Made by a program: the position numbers and the translations under genes. From Pseudomonas frederiksbergensis (lineage in GTDB: Bacteria > Pseudomonadota > Gammaproteobacteria > Pseudomonadales > Pseudomonadaceae): DNA of 64,000 bases. Positions 20,656 to 29,601 of this stretch are shown here, one piece after another. The stretch covers positions 3,720,001 to 3,784,000 of the forward strand of contig NZ_CP142104.1 of assembly GCF_035751725.1 (NCBI RefSeq), read 5' to 3'. Positions within the stretch are counted from its first letter, which is position 1, and each line of letters begins with the position of its first letter. The notes below the pieces were generated by a model that ran no database searches, had not been told where the DNA came from, and worked only from the letters and a program-made list of their open reading frames with translations.

Positions 20656-20691
20656 AAAAAGGTGGCCGGCCGGGTCAGCGGCGGGCCACCT
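20656..20691 (-). terminator. Rho-independent terminator (minus strand)
   Basis: On the minus strand, AGGTGGCC pairs with GGCCACCT and is followed by a run of T (A5 at 20656-20660 on the plus strand). It lies just after the stop of the amino-acid binding-protein gene, separating it from the M14 deacylase gene. Confidence 0.75.
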
Positions 20692-20705
20692 GCAGGCTTC
20701 AGCGA

Positions 20706-21485
20706 TTAATGCCCGTAGACATCAAAGGCGAAGTACTTGTCTTGCACTTTTTTGTACGTGCCGTTGGCGCGGATTTCAGTGATGGCCGCGTTGAATTTAT
20801 CGGCAAGCGCCTTATCACCCTTGCGCACCGCAATACCTGCCCCGCCGCCGAAGTACTTGGCGTCCTCGTAGGTCGGCCCCACGAAGGCAAAGCCTTTGCC
20901 GGCGTCGGTCTTCAGGAAGCCTTCGTCGAGGGTGACGGAGTCGGCCAGCGTCGCGTCGAGGCGACCGGCAACCATGTCCAGGTTGACTTCCTGCTGGGAG
21001 CTGTAGCGCACCAGGTTGATCCCCGCTGGCACCAGCACTTCGGTGGCGAAGCGGTCATGGGTGCTGGCGCGCAACACGCCGACTTTCTTGCCCTTGAGCT
21101 CGGTCAGCGGGTCCTCGACGTCGGTGCCCTGCTTCATCACGAAACGCGCCGGGGTGTGGTAGTACTTGATGGTGAAGTCGACGTTTTTCTTGCGATCATC
21201 GGTAATGGTCATGGACGACAGGACCGCGTCGATTTTCTTGACCTTCAGCGCCGGGATAAGGCCATCGAATTCCTGCTCGACCCAGACACACTTGACCTTC
21301 ATCTGCGCGCACAGCGCGTCGCCGATGTCCACATCGAAGCCGGCCAGCTTGCCGTCGGGGGTTTTCATCGAAAAGGGAGGATAGCCGGCCTCGATTCCGA
21401 GACGGATCGGCTTGGCGTCTTCGGCCACGGCTGAGAAGGATAATACGGACAGTGCCAGGGCACCGAACATGACAAGCTTCTTCAT
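20706..21485 (-). CDS. Lysine/arginine/ornithine-type ABC substrate-binding protein
   Basis: A 259-residue periplasmic family-3 solute-binding protein: signal peptide about 1-21 (ending AVAE) and the family start [11 protein letters not shown], with [11 protein letters not shown] and [11 protein letters not shown] typical of HisJ/ArgT binding proteins. No permease or ATPase gene is adjacent, so it must share a transporter encoded elsewhere. A strong terminator follows. Confidence 0.9.
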   Translation of the reverse strand: MKKLVMFGALALSVLSFSAVAEDAKPIRLGIEAGYPPFSMKTPDGKLAGFDVDIGDALCAQMKVKCVWVEQEFDGLIPALKVKKIDAVLSSMTITDDRKKNVDFTIKYYHTPARFVMKQGTDVEDPLTELKGKKVGVLRASTHDRFATEVLVPAGINLVRYSSQQEVNLDMVAGRLDATLADSVTLDEGFLKTDAGKGFAFVGPTYEDAKYFGGGAGIAVRKGDKALADKFNAAITEIRANGTYKKVQDKYFAFDVYGH

Positions 21486-21657
21486 TTTTGCTCCTGAGTG
21501 CGCAGGTTCTTTTGATCGTTATTGGCAGATTCGGAAACAGCGTTCGGTCTGGAAAAACCGAAGTGGGCGGGAGTCTAGAGGGGCACTCGGGAGGGAAATT
21601 GCGTCAAGGCGACGGATAGTTATAAAAATATGCTGCTGCGTTGTAACACCGCATTAC

Positions 21658-21685
21658 AGTGGAAGCGACCTGGATCGCTTCCACT
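21658..21685 (-). terminator. Hairpin after the rhodanese gene, possible terminator
   Basis: An 11-base perfect stem (AGTGGAAGCGA and complement) with a six-base loop, located just past the stop of the minus-strand rhodanese gene. There is no long T run, so efficiency is uncertain. The 213-base gap it sits in otherwise holds the promoter region of the binding-protein gene. Confidence 0.55.
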
Positions 21686-21698
21686 TCAGGCGTGCAGT

Positions 21699-22133
21699 TC
21701 AGCAATCGCAGCCGATTGCCTGCTCCGCCACGCGCTCTACGGAACCGGTCAGGCGAAAGCCCTCGTCGAGCCAGCCCATGACACCGCCGATCATTTCCTT
21801 GACCGGGTACCCGAGGGTCGCCAGGCGCACCGCAGCCTTATTGGCGCCGTTGCAGTGTGGCCCGGCGCAATAAACCACGAACAAGGTCGTCGGGGGATAG
21901 GCCGCCAGCGCCTGCGCCGTTAGCGTACGGGTTGGAAGGTTGATTGCGCCCGGTACGTGCCCGCGTTCGTAGGCCAGCGGTCCGCGCACATCCACCAGGA
22001 CAAAATCGACGTCGCCCGTTTCCTGGCTGGCATGTACGTCGGAACAATCGGTTTCGAACATCAGGCGCTGGCTGAAGTGTTGCAATGCCAGGTCGGATGG
22101 CGCGGCAGGCACTGCTCTAACGGGGCTGGTCAT
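21699..22133 (-). CDS. Single-domain rhodanese-like protein
   Basis: A 144-residue sulfurtransferase-fold protein. It has the DVRGPLAYERGHVPGAIN rhodanese entry motif, the probable active Cys in VYCAGPHCNGA (about residue 92) and a CDC tail at the C-terminus. Start ATG 22133 follows AGGAG. It is divergent from the ftrA-like regulator, an arrangement seen repeatedly in proteobacteria and suggesting that FtrA controls it. Confidence 0.85.
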   Translation of the reverse strand: MTSPVRAVPAAPSDLALQHFSQRLMFETDCSDVHASQETGDVDFVLVDVRGPLAYERGHVPGAINLPTRTLTAQALAAYPPTTLFVVYCAGPHCNGANKAAVRLATLGYPVKEMIGGVMGWLDEGFRLTGSVERVAEQAIGCDC

Positions 22134-22234
22134 AGGTTCTACTCCTGGAACAAAAAGGGCTCGAAGAGACTTTATCGAGCTGGTGCGTACCGCTACAGTG
22201 GCGGATACGACACTCTGTGGGAATTTTCCGTCAA

Positions 22235-23194
22235 ATGCAGCCTGCTCCCGGCCTCGTCGCAATCCTTGCCTACGACGGTCTATGCACGTTCGAATTCGGC
22301 GTAGCCGTCGAGATATTCGGCCTGGCCCGGCCCGAGTTCGAGTTTCCCTGGTATGAGCACCGCATCGTCGCCGTCGACGACGGCCCGATGCGCGCCATGG
22401 GCGGCTTCCAGGTGCTGGCCGATGGTGGTATGGAACTGCTCGACTGCGCCCGGACGATTATCGTGCCGGGCTGGCGCATTCACAGCGGCCCGCCTTCCGA
22501 GGCACTGCTCCAGGCCCTGCGGCGAGCCCATGATCGCGGCGCCCGCTTGCTGTCGATCTGTTCAGGCGCGTTTGTCCTCGCCGCGACCGGACTGCTCGAT
22601 GGCCTGGGCGCCACGACTCATTGGCGCTACACCGATGAACTCGCCGCGCGATACCCGGCAATCGATGTAGACCCCGACGTGCTGTATGTCGATTCCGGCC
22701 AAGTGATCACGTCGGCTGGCAGCGCGGCCGGCATCGATGCGTGCCTGCATCTGGTCGCGCGCGATTGCGGAGCACAAGTCGCCAACGCCGTGGCACGTCG
22801 GCTGGTCATGCCGACGCAACGCACCGGTGGCCAGGCACAGTTCATTCCGTCACCGGTCAGCCGCACGCCGCGCAGCGATCTGTCCGGCGTCATGCAATGG
22901 GCCCGGGAGCGTCTCCACGAGCCGCTGGGGGTGCGCGAACTGGCGAGTCACGCCGCCATGAGCGAACGAACATTGCTGCGCCGCTTCACCCAGGCATCTG
23001 GCCTCTCACCCAAGGCCTGGCTGCAACATGAGCGCCTGGCGCGGGCGCGGGAATTGCTGGAGAGCACCAAGGACAACACCGACATCATTGCCCAGCTCTG
23101 CGGTTACCGCTCGGTGGAAAGTTTTCGCGTGGCGTTTCGTAGCGTAGTGGGGGTGGCGCCCTCGGTGTACCGGGAGCGGTTTGGCCGGGGATAA
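22235..23194 (+). CDS. ftrA: GlxA/FtrA-family AraC-type regulator
   Basis: A 319-residue regulator with an N-terminal DJ-1/PfpI-like domain (about 5-185, with SICSGAFVLAATGLL at the 'nucleophile elbow') and a C-terminal AraC double helix-turn-helix (about 215-315). It is the FtrA type, divergent from a rhodanese gene. ATG 22235 is preferred; a GTG six codons upstream is possible. Confidence 0.85.
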   Translation: MQPAPGLVAILAYDGLCTFEFGVAVEIFGLARPEFEFPWYEHRIVAVDDGPMRAMGGFQVLADGGMELLDCARTIIVPGWRIHSGPPSEALLQALRRAHDRGARLLSICSGAFVLAATGLLDGLGATTHWRYTDELAARYPAIDVDPDVLYVDSGQVITSAGSAAGIDACLHLVARDCGAQVANAVARRLVMPTQRTGGQAQFIPSPVSRTPRSDLSGVMQWARERLHEPLGVRELASHAAMSERTLLRRFTQASGLSPKAWLQHERLARARELLESTKDNTDIIAQLCGYRSVESFRVAFRSVVGVAPSVYRERFGRG

Positions 23195-23202
23195 AGGCGC
23201 CA

Positions 23203-23958
23203 TCACTTGCGCAACAGGTATGTATCCATGATCCAGCCATTGGCCTGACGCGCTGCCTTGCGGGTGCGTTCGATGTCATCAGCCACGTCCCCCAGCCGAC
23301 CTGCGACGAGGATTTCGCCTGCCGTTCCCACATAGGCCCCCCAGTAGATCTGCAGGTCAGGATCGTTCACCTGGCGATACGCATCCTCTGCATCGAGCAT
23401 CACCACCACGCTCGCGGCGTCGCCGACCTGCCCCGCCGCCAACCGTCGGCCAGTGGTAATCTCCAGCGAACCGCCAATGCTGTTCAACGGTACTTTATGT
23501 CGCGCCGCGAGGGCCTGGATGCTGGTAATGCCTGGGATCACCTCGAACTCGAAGACGCAGCGTCCCGCATCGAGGATCGCCTGCAGGATTCGCAGCGTGC
23601 TGTCGTACAACGATGGATCGCCCCACACCAGGAAACCGCCGCATTGCCCGTCTGAAAGTTCCTCTTCGATCAGCCTTTCAAAAATGGCCTGCTTCGCGCT
23701 GTTCAGCTCGGCGACTGTGCTTGCATAGTCTGGGTCGCCACGCTGGCGCTCGGGGCAGCAGGCTTCGACAAAACGGTACGGATGATCAACGATGTAGCGT
23801 CGACAGATGTCGCGGCGCAGGTCCAGCAACGCGTCCTTGGCAGGGCCTTTGTCCATCAGGAAGAACACGTCCACCTGATTCAAGGCTTTCACCGCCTGCA
23901 TCGTCAAGTAGTCCGGATCGCCTGCTCCAATGCCAATCACTAGAAGCTTTTTCATCAT
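23203..23958 (-). CDS. cobF: Precorrin-6A synthase (deacetylating)
   Basis: CobF methylates C-1 of precorrin-5 and releases acetate in the aerobic cobalamin pathway, using SAM. The 251-residue protein has the tetrapyrrole methylase fold: IGIGAGDPDYLT at the N-terminus, FLVWGDPSLYD and VIPGITSIQALAA in the middle. Its start overlaps the stop of the upstream phosphatase-like gene (ATGA). Other cob genes are not in the window. Confidence 0.93.
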   Translation of the reverse strand: MMKKLLVIGIGAGDPDYLTMQAVKALNQVDVFFLMDKGPAKDALLDLRRDICRRYIVDHPYRFVEACCPERQRGDPDYASTVAELNSAKQAIFERLIEEELSDGQCGGFLVWGDPSLYDSTLRILQAILDAGRCVFEFEVIPGITSIQALAARHKVPLNSIGGSLEITTGRRLAAGQVGDAASVVVMLDAEDAYRQVNDPDLQIYWGAYVGTAGEILVAGRLGDVADDIERTRKAARQANGWIMDTYLLRK

Positions 23959-24569
23959 GGTGCCTCCAAGGCTCGCAAGCGCCAGACCTCGTTGAATCGC
24001 AGGTCAACGACGCCAAGGGGCTCGATATCGATACGGTTGAACATGGCAGGTGAACAGCCCAGCACATTCACCACGGCGGCGCGGATCACGAATGGATGGG
24101 TGACGGCCAAGCAATGGCCAGGGGTCGTTTCCAGGGTCGTCAGCCAGTCACCGACACGCCGACACAAGTGACTGACGGATTCACCGCCGTGCGGCGCGGC
24201 ATCCGGATCGTCACGCCAGGTCCGCAGGTGTTCCGGCTCGCTGGCGAGCAACTCGTCGACGGACATCCCGCGCCATCGTCCGAAATCGCAATCGGCCAGC
24301 GCCGGGACCACCCTCTGTGTGTCACCCAACAAGGCCGCCGTCTGGCGCGTGCGCAGCTCGGGCCCGCAGAGCAGATGCCGGACATCACGGTATTGACGAC
24401 CGACCTCGGGGCGCTTCGCCAGCCAGCCGGCATCCAGCGGTTCGTCCAGGCCGAAGCGAGCGGCTTTCTGAGCGACGGTGCGGCCATGGCAAATCAAGGT
24501 CAATCGGGTGGTTTGCACGCTGGGTACTCGGGCGAATGGATGGCGTTCGTGACAGGAAAATCCCGTCAT
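23955..24569 (-). CDS. Histidine phosphatase-like protein coupled to cobF
   Basis: A 204-residue phosphoglycerate-mutase-fold protein, probably serving the cobalamin pathway (in the way CobC dephosphorylates alpha-ribazole phosphate), because it overlaps cobF. The usual RHG motif reads ICHGRT: Cys replaces the first Arg, while the phosphorylated His is kept, and the second His is in VTHPFV. ATG 24569 has a GGTGAT upstream; GTG at 24518 would remove 17 residues without family similarity and is a real alternative. Confidence 0.72.
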   Translation of the reverse strand: MTGFSCHERHPFARVPSVQTTRLTLICHGRTVAQKAARFGLDEPLDAGWLAKRPEVGRQYRDVRHLLCGPELRTRQTAALLGDTQRVVPALADCDFGRWRGMSVDELLASEPEHLRTWRDDPDAAPHGGESVSHLCRRVGDWLTTLETTPGHCLAVTHPFVIRAAVVNVLGCSPAMFNRIDIEPLGVVDLRFNEVWRLRALEAP

Positions 24570-24817
24570 TTCTTGTACATCACCTTATATGAAGTTAAAT
24601 AAACTTGGACAAAAAGGCGTTAAGTCCGACACCAACTGAAGCAATACCTGACATATGCGGCCACCTCAACCAAACCCTTGCCCTACAAGGGCTACACATA
24701 ATTCCAGACTTTTTAAACGGAACGTAAAAACCTCTGGACACGTAGCACCTGCTACCCAAATACTATTTTCGACTTAAGGAAAAACAACCCCGACACCCAT
24801 CCAGGCAAGGAGCACGG
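24570..24817. other. AT-richer intergenic stretch with no gene recognised
   Basis: Between the divergent cobF operon and the small ORF/amidohydrolase pair. It is richer in A and T than its surroundings and must hold both promoters. I looked for a cobalamin riboswitch and found neither the B12-box nor a matching fold by eye. CCCTTGCCCTACAAGGGC (24686-24703 region) contains a short inverted repeat. Confidence 0.4.
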
Positions 24818-25021
24818 ATGCCTCTCTCCAGAGACCAGACCAGCGATCCGTGCCTGTTTTTACCGCCATCGGGACGCCGGGCCGTAGGCGCCCTGCGCAA
24901 GTGGATGCTGTTCGAAGCTGCGTCCAACGCGCCGGTTCAAACCAGTCCTGCCTTGGGGGCCCGGGAGCCGGCCTCGCCCAAGGCGCCGCCACCTGCCGAA
25001 CTTTGTGAACACTATGCGTGA
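24818..25021 (+). CDS. Possible small protein upstream of and overlapping the amidohydrolase gene
   Basis: A 67-residue open frame beginning with ATG 24818 behind a good AAGGAG six bases upstream, ending inside the first codons of the next gene (overlap of eight bases). The product is proline-rich near its C-terminus and resembles no family I know. Because the following gene has no clear ribosome site of its own, this frame may be a leader that couples its translation. It could also be chance. Confidence 0.35.
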   Translation: MPLSRDQTSDPCLFLPPSGRRAVGALRKWMLFEAASNAPVQTSPALGAREPASPKAPPPAELCEHYA

Positions 25022-25766
25022 ATCCATTGAATGCGCCGAATCAGGTCTATACACCAAGCCTGCTTTTCGATTGCTGCGGGAAGCGTCTGAGCACCCGCTG
25101 CTGCTGGTTTGTGAACACGCCAGTCGATTCATCCCAGGCGCGTTGAACGACCTGGGCCTGGATGAGACGGCTTCCCAGGATCATGTCGCCTGGGACATCG
25201 GCGCCCTGGCCTTGGCCGAGCGATTGTCCGAGACCCTCGGCGCGACGCTGCTGTCGGCCAACTACTCGCGGTTGTTGATCGACTTGAACCGCCCGTTACA
25301 CGTCCCCGACAGCATTCCGGCGCAAAGCGAGATCTACCAGATCCCCGGTAACCACTCGCTGGACGACGCCACGCGCCTATACCGCCAGCAGTGCCTGTTC
25401 CATCCATTCCACGATCAACTGCGAGCCCTGATCGATCGGCGCCTGGCCGACAACCGGGTCGTGCGCGTGGTGGGTATACACAGCTTCACCCCGGTGTTCT
25501 ACGGTCAGCCGCGCGCACTCGAGGCCGGCGTGCTGTTCGGCGAAGCCAGGGAATACGCCCAGCGCATCGTCGAGGGGCTGGCCAGGCATTCGCTGCGGGT
25601 GGCCGGCAACCAGCCCTACAAGGTCAGCCCGTTGAGTGACATGACGGTTCCTGTCCATGGCGACGGTCGCGGCCTGGATTCGGTGTTGATCGAAGTACGT
25701 AACGACCAGTTGCGCTGTCCCGAGTCGGTGCGGACCTGGAGCGCCTACCTCGCCCCCCTGCTATAA
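25014..25766 (+). CDS. N-formylglutamate amidohydrolase family protein
   Basis: A 250-residue member of the FGase (HutG-type) family, which hydrolyses N-formyl-glutamate or similar N-acyl amino acids. It shows LLVCEHAS (metal-binding His), DHVAWDIGA, SRLLIDLNRP and the VGIHSFTPV motif. No other hut genes are near; it is followed by two arginine succinyltransferase-like genes, so it could act on a related N-acyl amino acid. ATG 25014 or GTG 25005 are both possible starts. Confidence 0.85.
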   Translation: MRESIECAESGLYTKPAFRLLREASEHPLLLVCEHASRFIPGALNDLGLDETASQDHVAWDIGALALAERLSETLGATLLSANYSRLLIDLNRPLHVPDSIPAQSEIYQIPGNHSLDDATRLYRQQCLFHPFHDQLRALIDRRLADNRVVRVVGIHSFTPVFYGQPRALEAGVLFGEAREYAQRIVEGLARHSLRVAGNQPYKVSPLSDMTVPVHGDGRGLDSVLIEVRNDQLRCPESVRTWSAYLAPLL

Positions 25767-25875
25767 ACACGACGGTTCGGGATTTTCAGCCGCAAGGCTA
25801 GCAATGCGTGGACAACGACAGTGATCGTCAAGCCCGGTATCCATCAGCGGGCTCTTTGGAACAGGAGTGCAATCC

Positions 25876-26892
25876 ATGCTGGCTTTACGTCCAGTTCAAT
25901 TGACCGATTTGCCGCAACTGCAACAGCTGGCCCGCGATAGCCTCGTAGGCGTCACTTCGCTTCCTGACGACATCGACCACCTGCGGGAAAAAATCCTCGC
26001 GTCGTGTGCTTCGTTCGAAGCCGAAGTGCAGACCCCAGGTGGGGAAAATTATTTTTTTGTCTTGCAGGACCTTGAATCGGGCCACCTCGCGGGCTGTTCC
26101 GAAATCGTCGCCACCACGGGGTGCGGCGAACCGTTCTACAGCTTGCGTAACCGACCGTTCTCCAGTGAATCCCGGGAGCTGAACATCCAGCACGGCGTAC
26201 CCGCGCTGTCGCTCTGCCAGGATCTGAGCGGCCAAACGCTGCTGCGGGGGTTCCACATCGACGCTTCACGTGTTCGCACGCCGCAGTCGGAGTTGCTCTC
26301 CCGGGCACGGCTGATGTTCATCGGTGCCCATCCCCGGCGCTTTGCCGACTCGGTGATTACCGAAATCGTCGGTTTCAGCAGCGAGGATGGCCAGTCACCC
26401 TTCTGGGACGCCGTGGGGCAGCATTTTTTCGACCTGCCCTACATCGAGGCCGAACGTCTTTGTGGCCTGCGCAGCCGGACCTTCCTGGCTGAGCTGATGC
26501 CTCAATACCCGATCTACGTCCCCATGTTGCCGGCCGCGGCCCAGGCCTGTATCGGGCGAGTCCATCCCGAGGGCCAGGAAGCCTTCGATATCCTCGAGCG
26601 CGAGGGTTTCGAAACCAACAACTACGTGGACATCTTTGACGGTGGCCCCACCCTGCACGCCCGAATCGCGAACATCCGCTCGATCGCCCAGAGCCGCTTG
26701 GCTATCGCGCGCCAGCGCCGACAGATCGACGCCACGGGTCGTTACCTGGTCAGCAATGATCGCCTGGGTAATTTCCGCGCCATCGTCGCCGACCTGGAAG
26801 TCAACGGCGAAAGCTCTGTTTTTCTAGCTCCCGACATGCTGGCCGCACTGGACATCGCAGAGGGTGACTGGATCCGGGTGGCCAGCTTATGA
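25876..26892 (+). CDS. Arginine/ornithine N-succinyltransferase alpha-like protein (AruF paralogue)
   Basis: A 338-residue GNAT-fold protein of the AstA/AruF family, which in the AST pathway transfers succinyl from succinyl-CoA to arginine. Family landmarks are present: GVTSLPDD near the N-terminus, SPFWDAVGQHFF, FLAELMPQYPIYV and FETNNYVDIFDGGPTLHA. AGGAG precedes ATG 25876. The usual AST partners (aruC, D, B, E) are absent here and the N-terminal third looks diverged, so this is probably a second copy with a shifted role. Confidence 0.85.
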   Translation: MLALRPVQLTDLPQLQQLARDSLVGVTSLPDDIDHLREKILASCASFEAEVQTPGGENYFFVLQDLESGHLAGCSEIVATTGCGEPFYSLRNRPFSSESRELNIQHGVPALSLCQDLSGQTLLRGFHIDASRVRTPQSELLSRARLMFIGAHPRRFADSVITEIVGFSSEDGQSPFWDAVGQHFFDLPYIEAERLCGLRSRTFLAELMPQYPIYVPMLPAAAQACIGRVHPEGQEAFDILEREGFETNNYVDIFDGGPTLHARIANIRSIAQSRLAIARQRRQIDATGRYLVSNDRLGNFRAIVADLEVNGESSVFLAPDMLAALDIAEGDWIRVASL

Positions 26893-26920
26893 ATGCCCGG
26901 CATGATCAAGGAGCGACACC

Positions 26921-27955
26921 ATGATTGTCCGCCCGGTCGTCCTGACCGACCTGCCTGCATTGATGGACCTGGCGCGCTGTGCCGGCCCTGGGTTTACCAG
27001 CCTGCCGGCGAATGAAGAACGCTTGGCGCACCGGGTGCGCTGGGCCCAGCGAACGTTCGCCGGGCAGGTTGAACGGGCCGATGCCGACTACCTGTTCGTG
27101 CTGGAGGATGATGACCGGCAGGTGGTGGGGATCAGTGCGCTGACCGGTGCGGTTGGGGTACGCGAGCCCTGGTACAACTATCGCGTGGGTGTGACGGTCA
27201 GCTCGGCGCCTGAATTGGGCATCCAGCGACAGATCCCGACGCTGTTTCTCAACAACGAAATGACCGGACAATCGGAAATCTGCTCGTTGTTCCTGCGTCC
27301 CGAGCAGCGCCGGGGCCATAACGGTCGTTTGCTGTCCTTGGCGCGCTTGCTGTTCGTCGCCGAGTTCCCGACCCTCTTTGGTGAAAAACTCATTGCCGAA
27401 CTGCGCGGCCATGCCGATGAGCAGGGCTGCTCGCCCTTCTGGGACAGCCTGGGAAGGCACTTCTTCCAGAAGGATTTCAGCTACGCCGATCAGCTGTCCG
27501 GCATGGGTAACAAGTCATTCATCGCCGAGCTGATGCCGCGCCAGCCGCTCTATACGTGCCTGCTCACCGAACAAGCCCAGGCCGTGATCGGCAAGGCTCA
27601 TCCCAATACCGAACCGGCCTTGAGGATCCTCAGTGCAGAAGGTTTCGCCCACAAGGGATACGTCGATATTTTCGATGCTGGCCCGGTGGTCGAGGCAACG
27701 GTGTCGAAGATCCGTAGCGTGCGCGACAGCCAACCGCTGACGTTGGCAGTCGGCATACCGGACGAACAGGCGCCGGTCTGGCTGATTCACAACCGACGCT
27801 TGGAAAACTGCCGCGTCACCAGCGCCCGCGCCCACTTGCATGGCCACAACCTGCTTGTCGACCGCATCACCGCCAAACGCTTGCAAGTGCAACCGGGGGA
27901 CACGGTACGGGCCGTACCGCTGCATAAACAAGGCCGGCAGGCGAAGGCGGCATAA
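26921..27955 (+). CDS. Arginine/ornithine N-succinyltransferase beta-like protein (AruG paralogue)
   Basis: A 344-residue second AstA-family subunit, 28 bases after the first, behind AAGGAG. It shares FTSLPANEERL, SPFWDSLGRHFF, IAELMPRQPLY and the YVDIFDAGPVVEA element. In Pseudomonas the AruF/AruG proteins form one heteromeric enzyme, so this pair could assemble likewise. A hairpin at 27982-28008 ends the unit. Confidence 0.85.
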   Translation: MIVRPVVLTDLPALMDLARCAGPGFTSLPANEERLAHRVRWAQRTFAGQVERADADYLFVLEDDDRQVVGISALTGAVGVREPWYNYRVGVTVSSAPELGIQRQIPTLFLNNEMTGQSEICSLFLRPEQRRGHNGRLLSLARLLFVAEFPTLFGEKLIAELRGHADEQGCSPFWDSLGRHFFQKDFSYADQLSGMGNKSFIAELMPRQPLYTCLLTEQAQAVIGKAHPNTEPALRILSAEGFAHKGYVDIFDAGPVVEATVSKIRSVRDSQPLTLAVGIPDEQAPVWLIHNRRLENCRVTSARAHLHGHNLLVDRITAKRLQVQPGDTVRAVPLHKQGRQAKAA

Positions 27956-27981
27956 CGACCCGCTGTATTTCTTTGTAATTA

Positions 27982-28008
27982 CTTGCCCTCATGCAACGTG
28001 AGGGCAAG
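27982..28008 (+). terminator. Hairpin ending the succinyltransferase pair
   Basis: CTTGCCCTCA pairs perfectly with TGAGGGCAAG around a seven-base loop, about 25 bases after the second succinyltransferase stop. It lacks a T tract. It also contains an in-frame ATG of the downstream gene, which argues against that ATG being a start. Confidence 0.55.
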
Positions 28009-28143
28009 GCAACACAAGCAACGGACAACAACTTCCCCGTCAGCCGACATAGCGACGAAGTACAACTAGCAATACTTATCAACAAATGCAAAGTTGCTCC
28101 ATCCCCGGGCCAACCCCATACTTTGCGACATCGCCCCGCCGCA

Positions 28144-28926
28144 ATGAAAATGATCATGATAAAAAATCTAATCTCGAAGAAAAATTCGCCTACAGACATA
28201 GCGAAAACAATTAAAGAATTGGACATGACATCGGAAGCACGACAACTGATTTCTCAACTGATGGCCGAACCAGCCTTCGCCACGGCGCAATCCCGGCGGG
28301 CAACAATAATGAACATCACAAACACACACACGAGAACCCTGGTACTGCACAAGACCAACAAGGTCAACATAAGTATCAAATTATCCAAGTTCGACCCTAC
28401 CCCCGCCCCGCTGTATTCAGTGCCCGGCCAAAGCATTTTATTCGCGCTCGACCAACCATTCGAGATCCAGCGATACACTGTCAAGGAGGGTCGTATCGAA
28501 AAGGCGGACATTGCAATGATCGACAAGAAAAATCCGTTGATCATCGATGGTCATCATACGTTGTTTGACTATATCCAAACACGTCGGGAGCCAGCCAAAC
28601 TGACAGGGAGAATTAATTTTCCAAACAGAGCCATGGATATCAGCGTATTTGATCGTGTCTCGCTGCGTAAGATCGCCTGGTTACCTCACGATGAAAGTGC
28701 TGCCCGTTATCTGGTGAGCCTGGAACTGCTCGACACAATTCAGGACCCTGAAATGCACAGGGTCGCGGGGGAACTGATCTACCACTATCACCCCGCCGTG
28801 GCATGGAAGGCCTTTCAGATCCTCTATCGGACCGACCGATTAAACGCTTTGAACTACGTCCAACTGCTGAAAAAACACCAGAACGCCCGACTGGACGACT
28901 TACTCCGGCCTCTGGAGGCAGCATGA
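28144..28926 (+). CDS. Unknown protein, first gene of an AT-rich three-gene cassette
   Basis: A protein of up to 260 residues that I do not recognise. The N-terminal 40 residues are basic and helical. The middle (about 55-165) looks beta-rich and cupin-like (PGQSILFALDQPFEIQRYTV, then LIIDGHHTLFDY). The C-terminal part (about 180-260) looks all-helical, like a HEAT-type repeat. Codons such as AAA, ATA and TTA are much more frequent than in neighbours, suggesting transfer. No good ribosome site marks the start; ATG at 28150, 28156 or 28225 are alternatives. Its stop overlaps the next start (ATGA). Confidence 0.6.
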   Translation: MKMIMIKNLISKKNSPTDIAKTIKELDMTSEARQLISQLMAEPAFATAQSRRATIMNITNTHTRTLVLHKTNKVNISIKLSKFDPTPAPLYSVPGQSILFALDQPFEIQRYTVKEGRIEKADIAMIDKKNPLIIDGHHTLFDYIQTRREPAKLTGRINFPNRAMDISVFDRVSLRKIAWLPHDESAARYLVSLELLDTIQDPEMHRVAGELIYHYHPAVAWKAFQILYRTDRLNALNYVQLLKKHQNARLDDLLRPLEAA

Positions 28927-29582
28927 ACCTAAAGACATTTATCACGCGCTTGGAAACTTATGATAGGCAGCGAGACAATACGAGGATTATCGAAGACCTA
29001 CGGCAACTAGCCAGAAACCGTTCTTTATTGAGCGATCATATTTATGCAACGATCCAGCAGGACGGTTTTAGCACGCACAACAGTATTTACAATGCTTATG
29101 TATTTGTTCTGCATAGCAATGAGGAATTCACCCTTCGCCTGGGCTTCTGGTCACCCGTCAACAGCACCGATGAGAGCGAAACATTTATCTATGATTTAAA
29201 TCATAGTCATGACTTTGAAATGTATGCTGCCGGCTACAGCGGTGATGGTTACATAACCGTCATCCGGGAAATACTCGACGACTTGCCATTGAAAGCGGGT
29301 AAATCTCCCCGGCTGGGAGTAGAACGCAAAATAAAACTTGCACCGGGTGAAGTCCTTTACATGCCTGCATTACGAGAAGTCCATAAACAAAGCGCGCCAC
29401 AGGCAATGTCCGCATCCCTGAGCTTACTCATTCACCCTGAAGGGTTGATAAGGACCGACGAAGCATGGTGCTTCGATAGAAACCATGTCCCGCTTTACCC
29501 TGGCATTACTTCGCAGGAGACGGCGCTGTTTACAGACACGCTGTCGTTGCTAAAAACCGAGCTGCCCTGGGCCGCTCAATAA
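28923..29582 (+). CDS. Unknown cupin-like protein, second gene of the cassette
   Basis: A 219-residue protein with GGAGG in front of ATG 28923, translationally coupled to the previous gene. Residues 65-172 resemble a cupin: a NHSHDFEMYAAG segment (His94, His96, Glu99) followed by PGEVLYMP...H (His154), the pattern of the two metal-binding cupin motifs. If the fold is right, it could be a metal-dependent oxygenase or small-molecule binding protein. The assignment is from motif reading only. Codon use is AT-rich. Confidence 0.6.
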   Translation: MNLKTFITRLETYDRQRDNTRIIEDLRQLARNRSLLSDHIYATIQQDGFSTHNSIYNAYVFVLHSNEEFTLRLGFWSPVNSTDESETFIYDLNHSHDFEMYAAGYSGDGYITVIREILDDLPLKAGKSPRLGVERKIKLAPGEVLYMPALREVHKQSAPQAMSASLSLLIHPEGLIRTDEAWCFDRNHVPLYPGITSQETALFTDTLSLLKTELPWAAQ

Positions 29583-29601
29583 TCGGAGATGTGAACCAAC
29601 C

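Noticed and set aside
24570..24817. Cobalamin riboswitch upstream of the cobF operon
   Set aside because: No B12-box or matching fold was found by eye; a covariance search would settle it.
27991..28143. Longer N-terminus for the first cassette gene
   Set aside because: Its ATG lies inside a perfect hairpin that ends the preceding unit, and no ribosome site precedes it.
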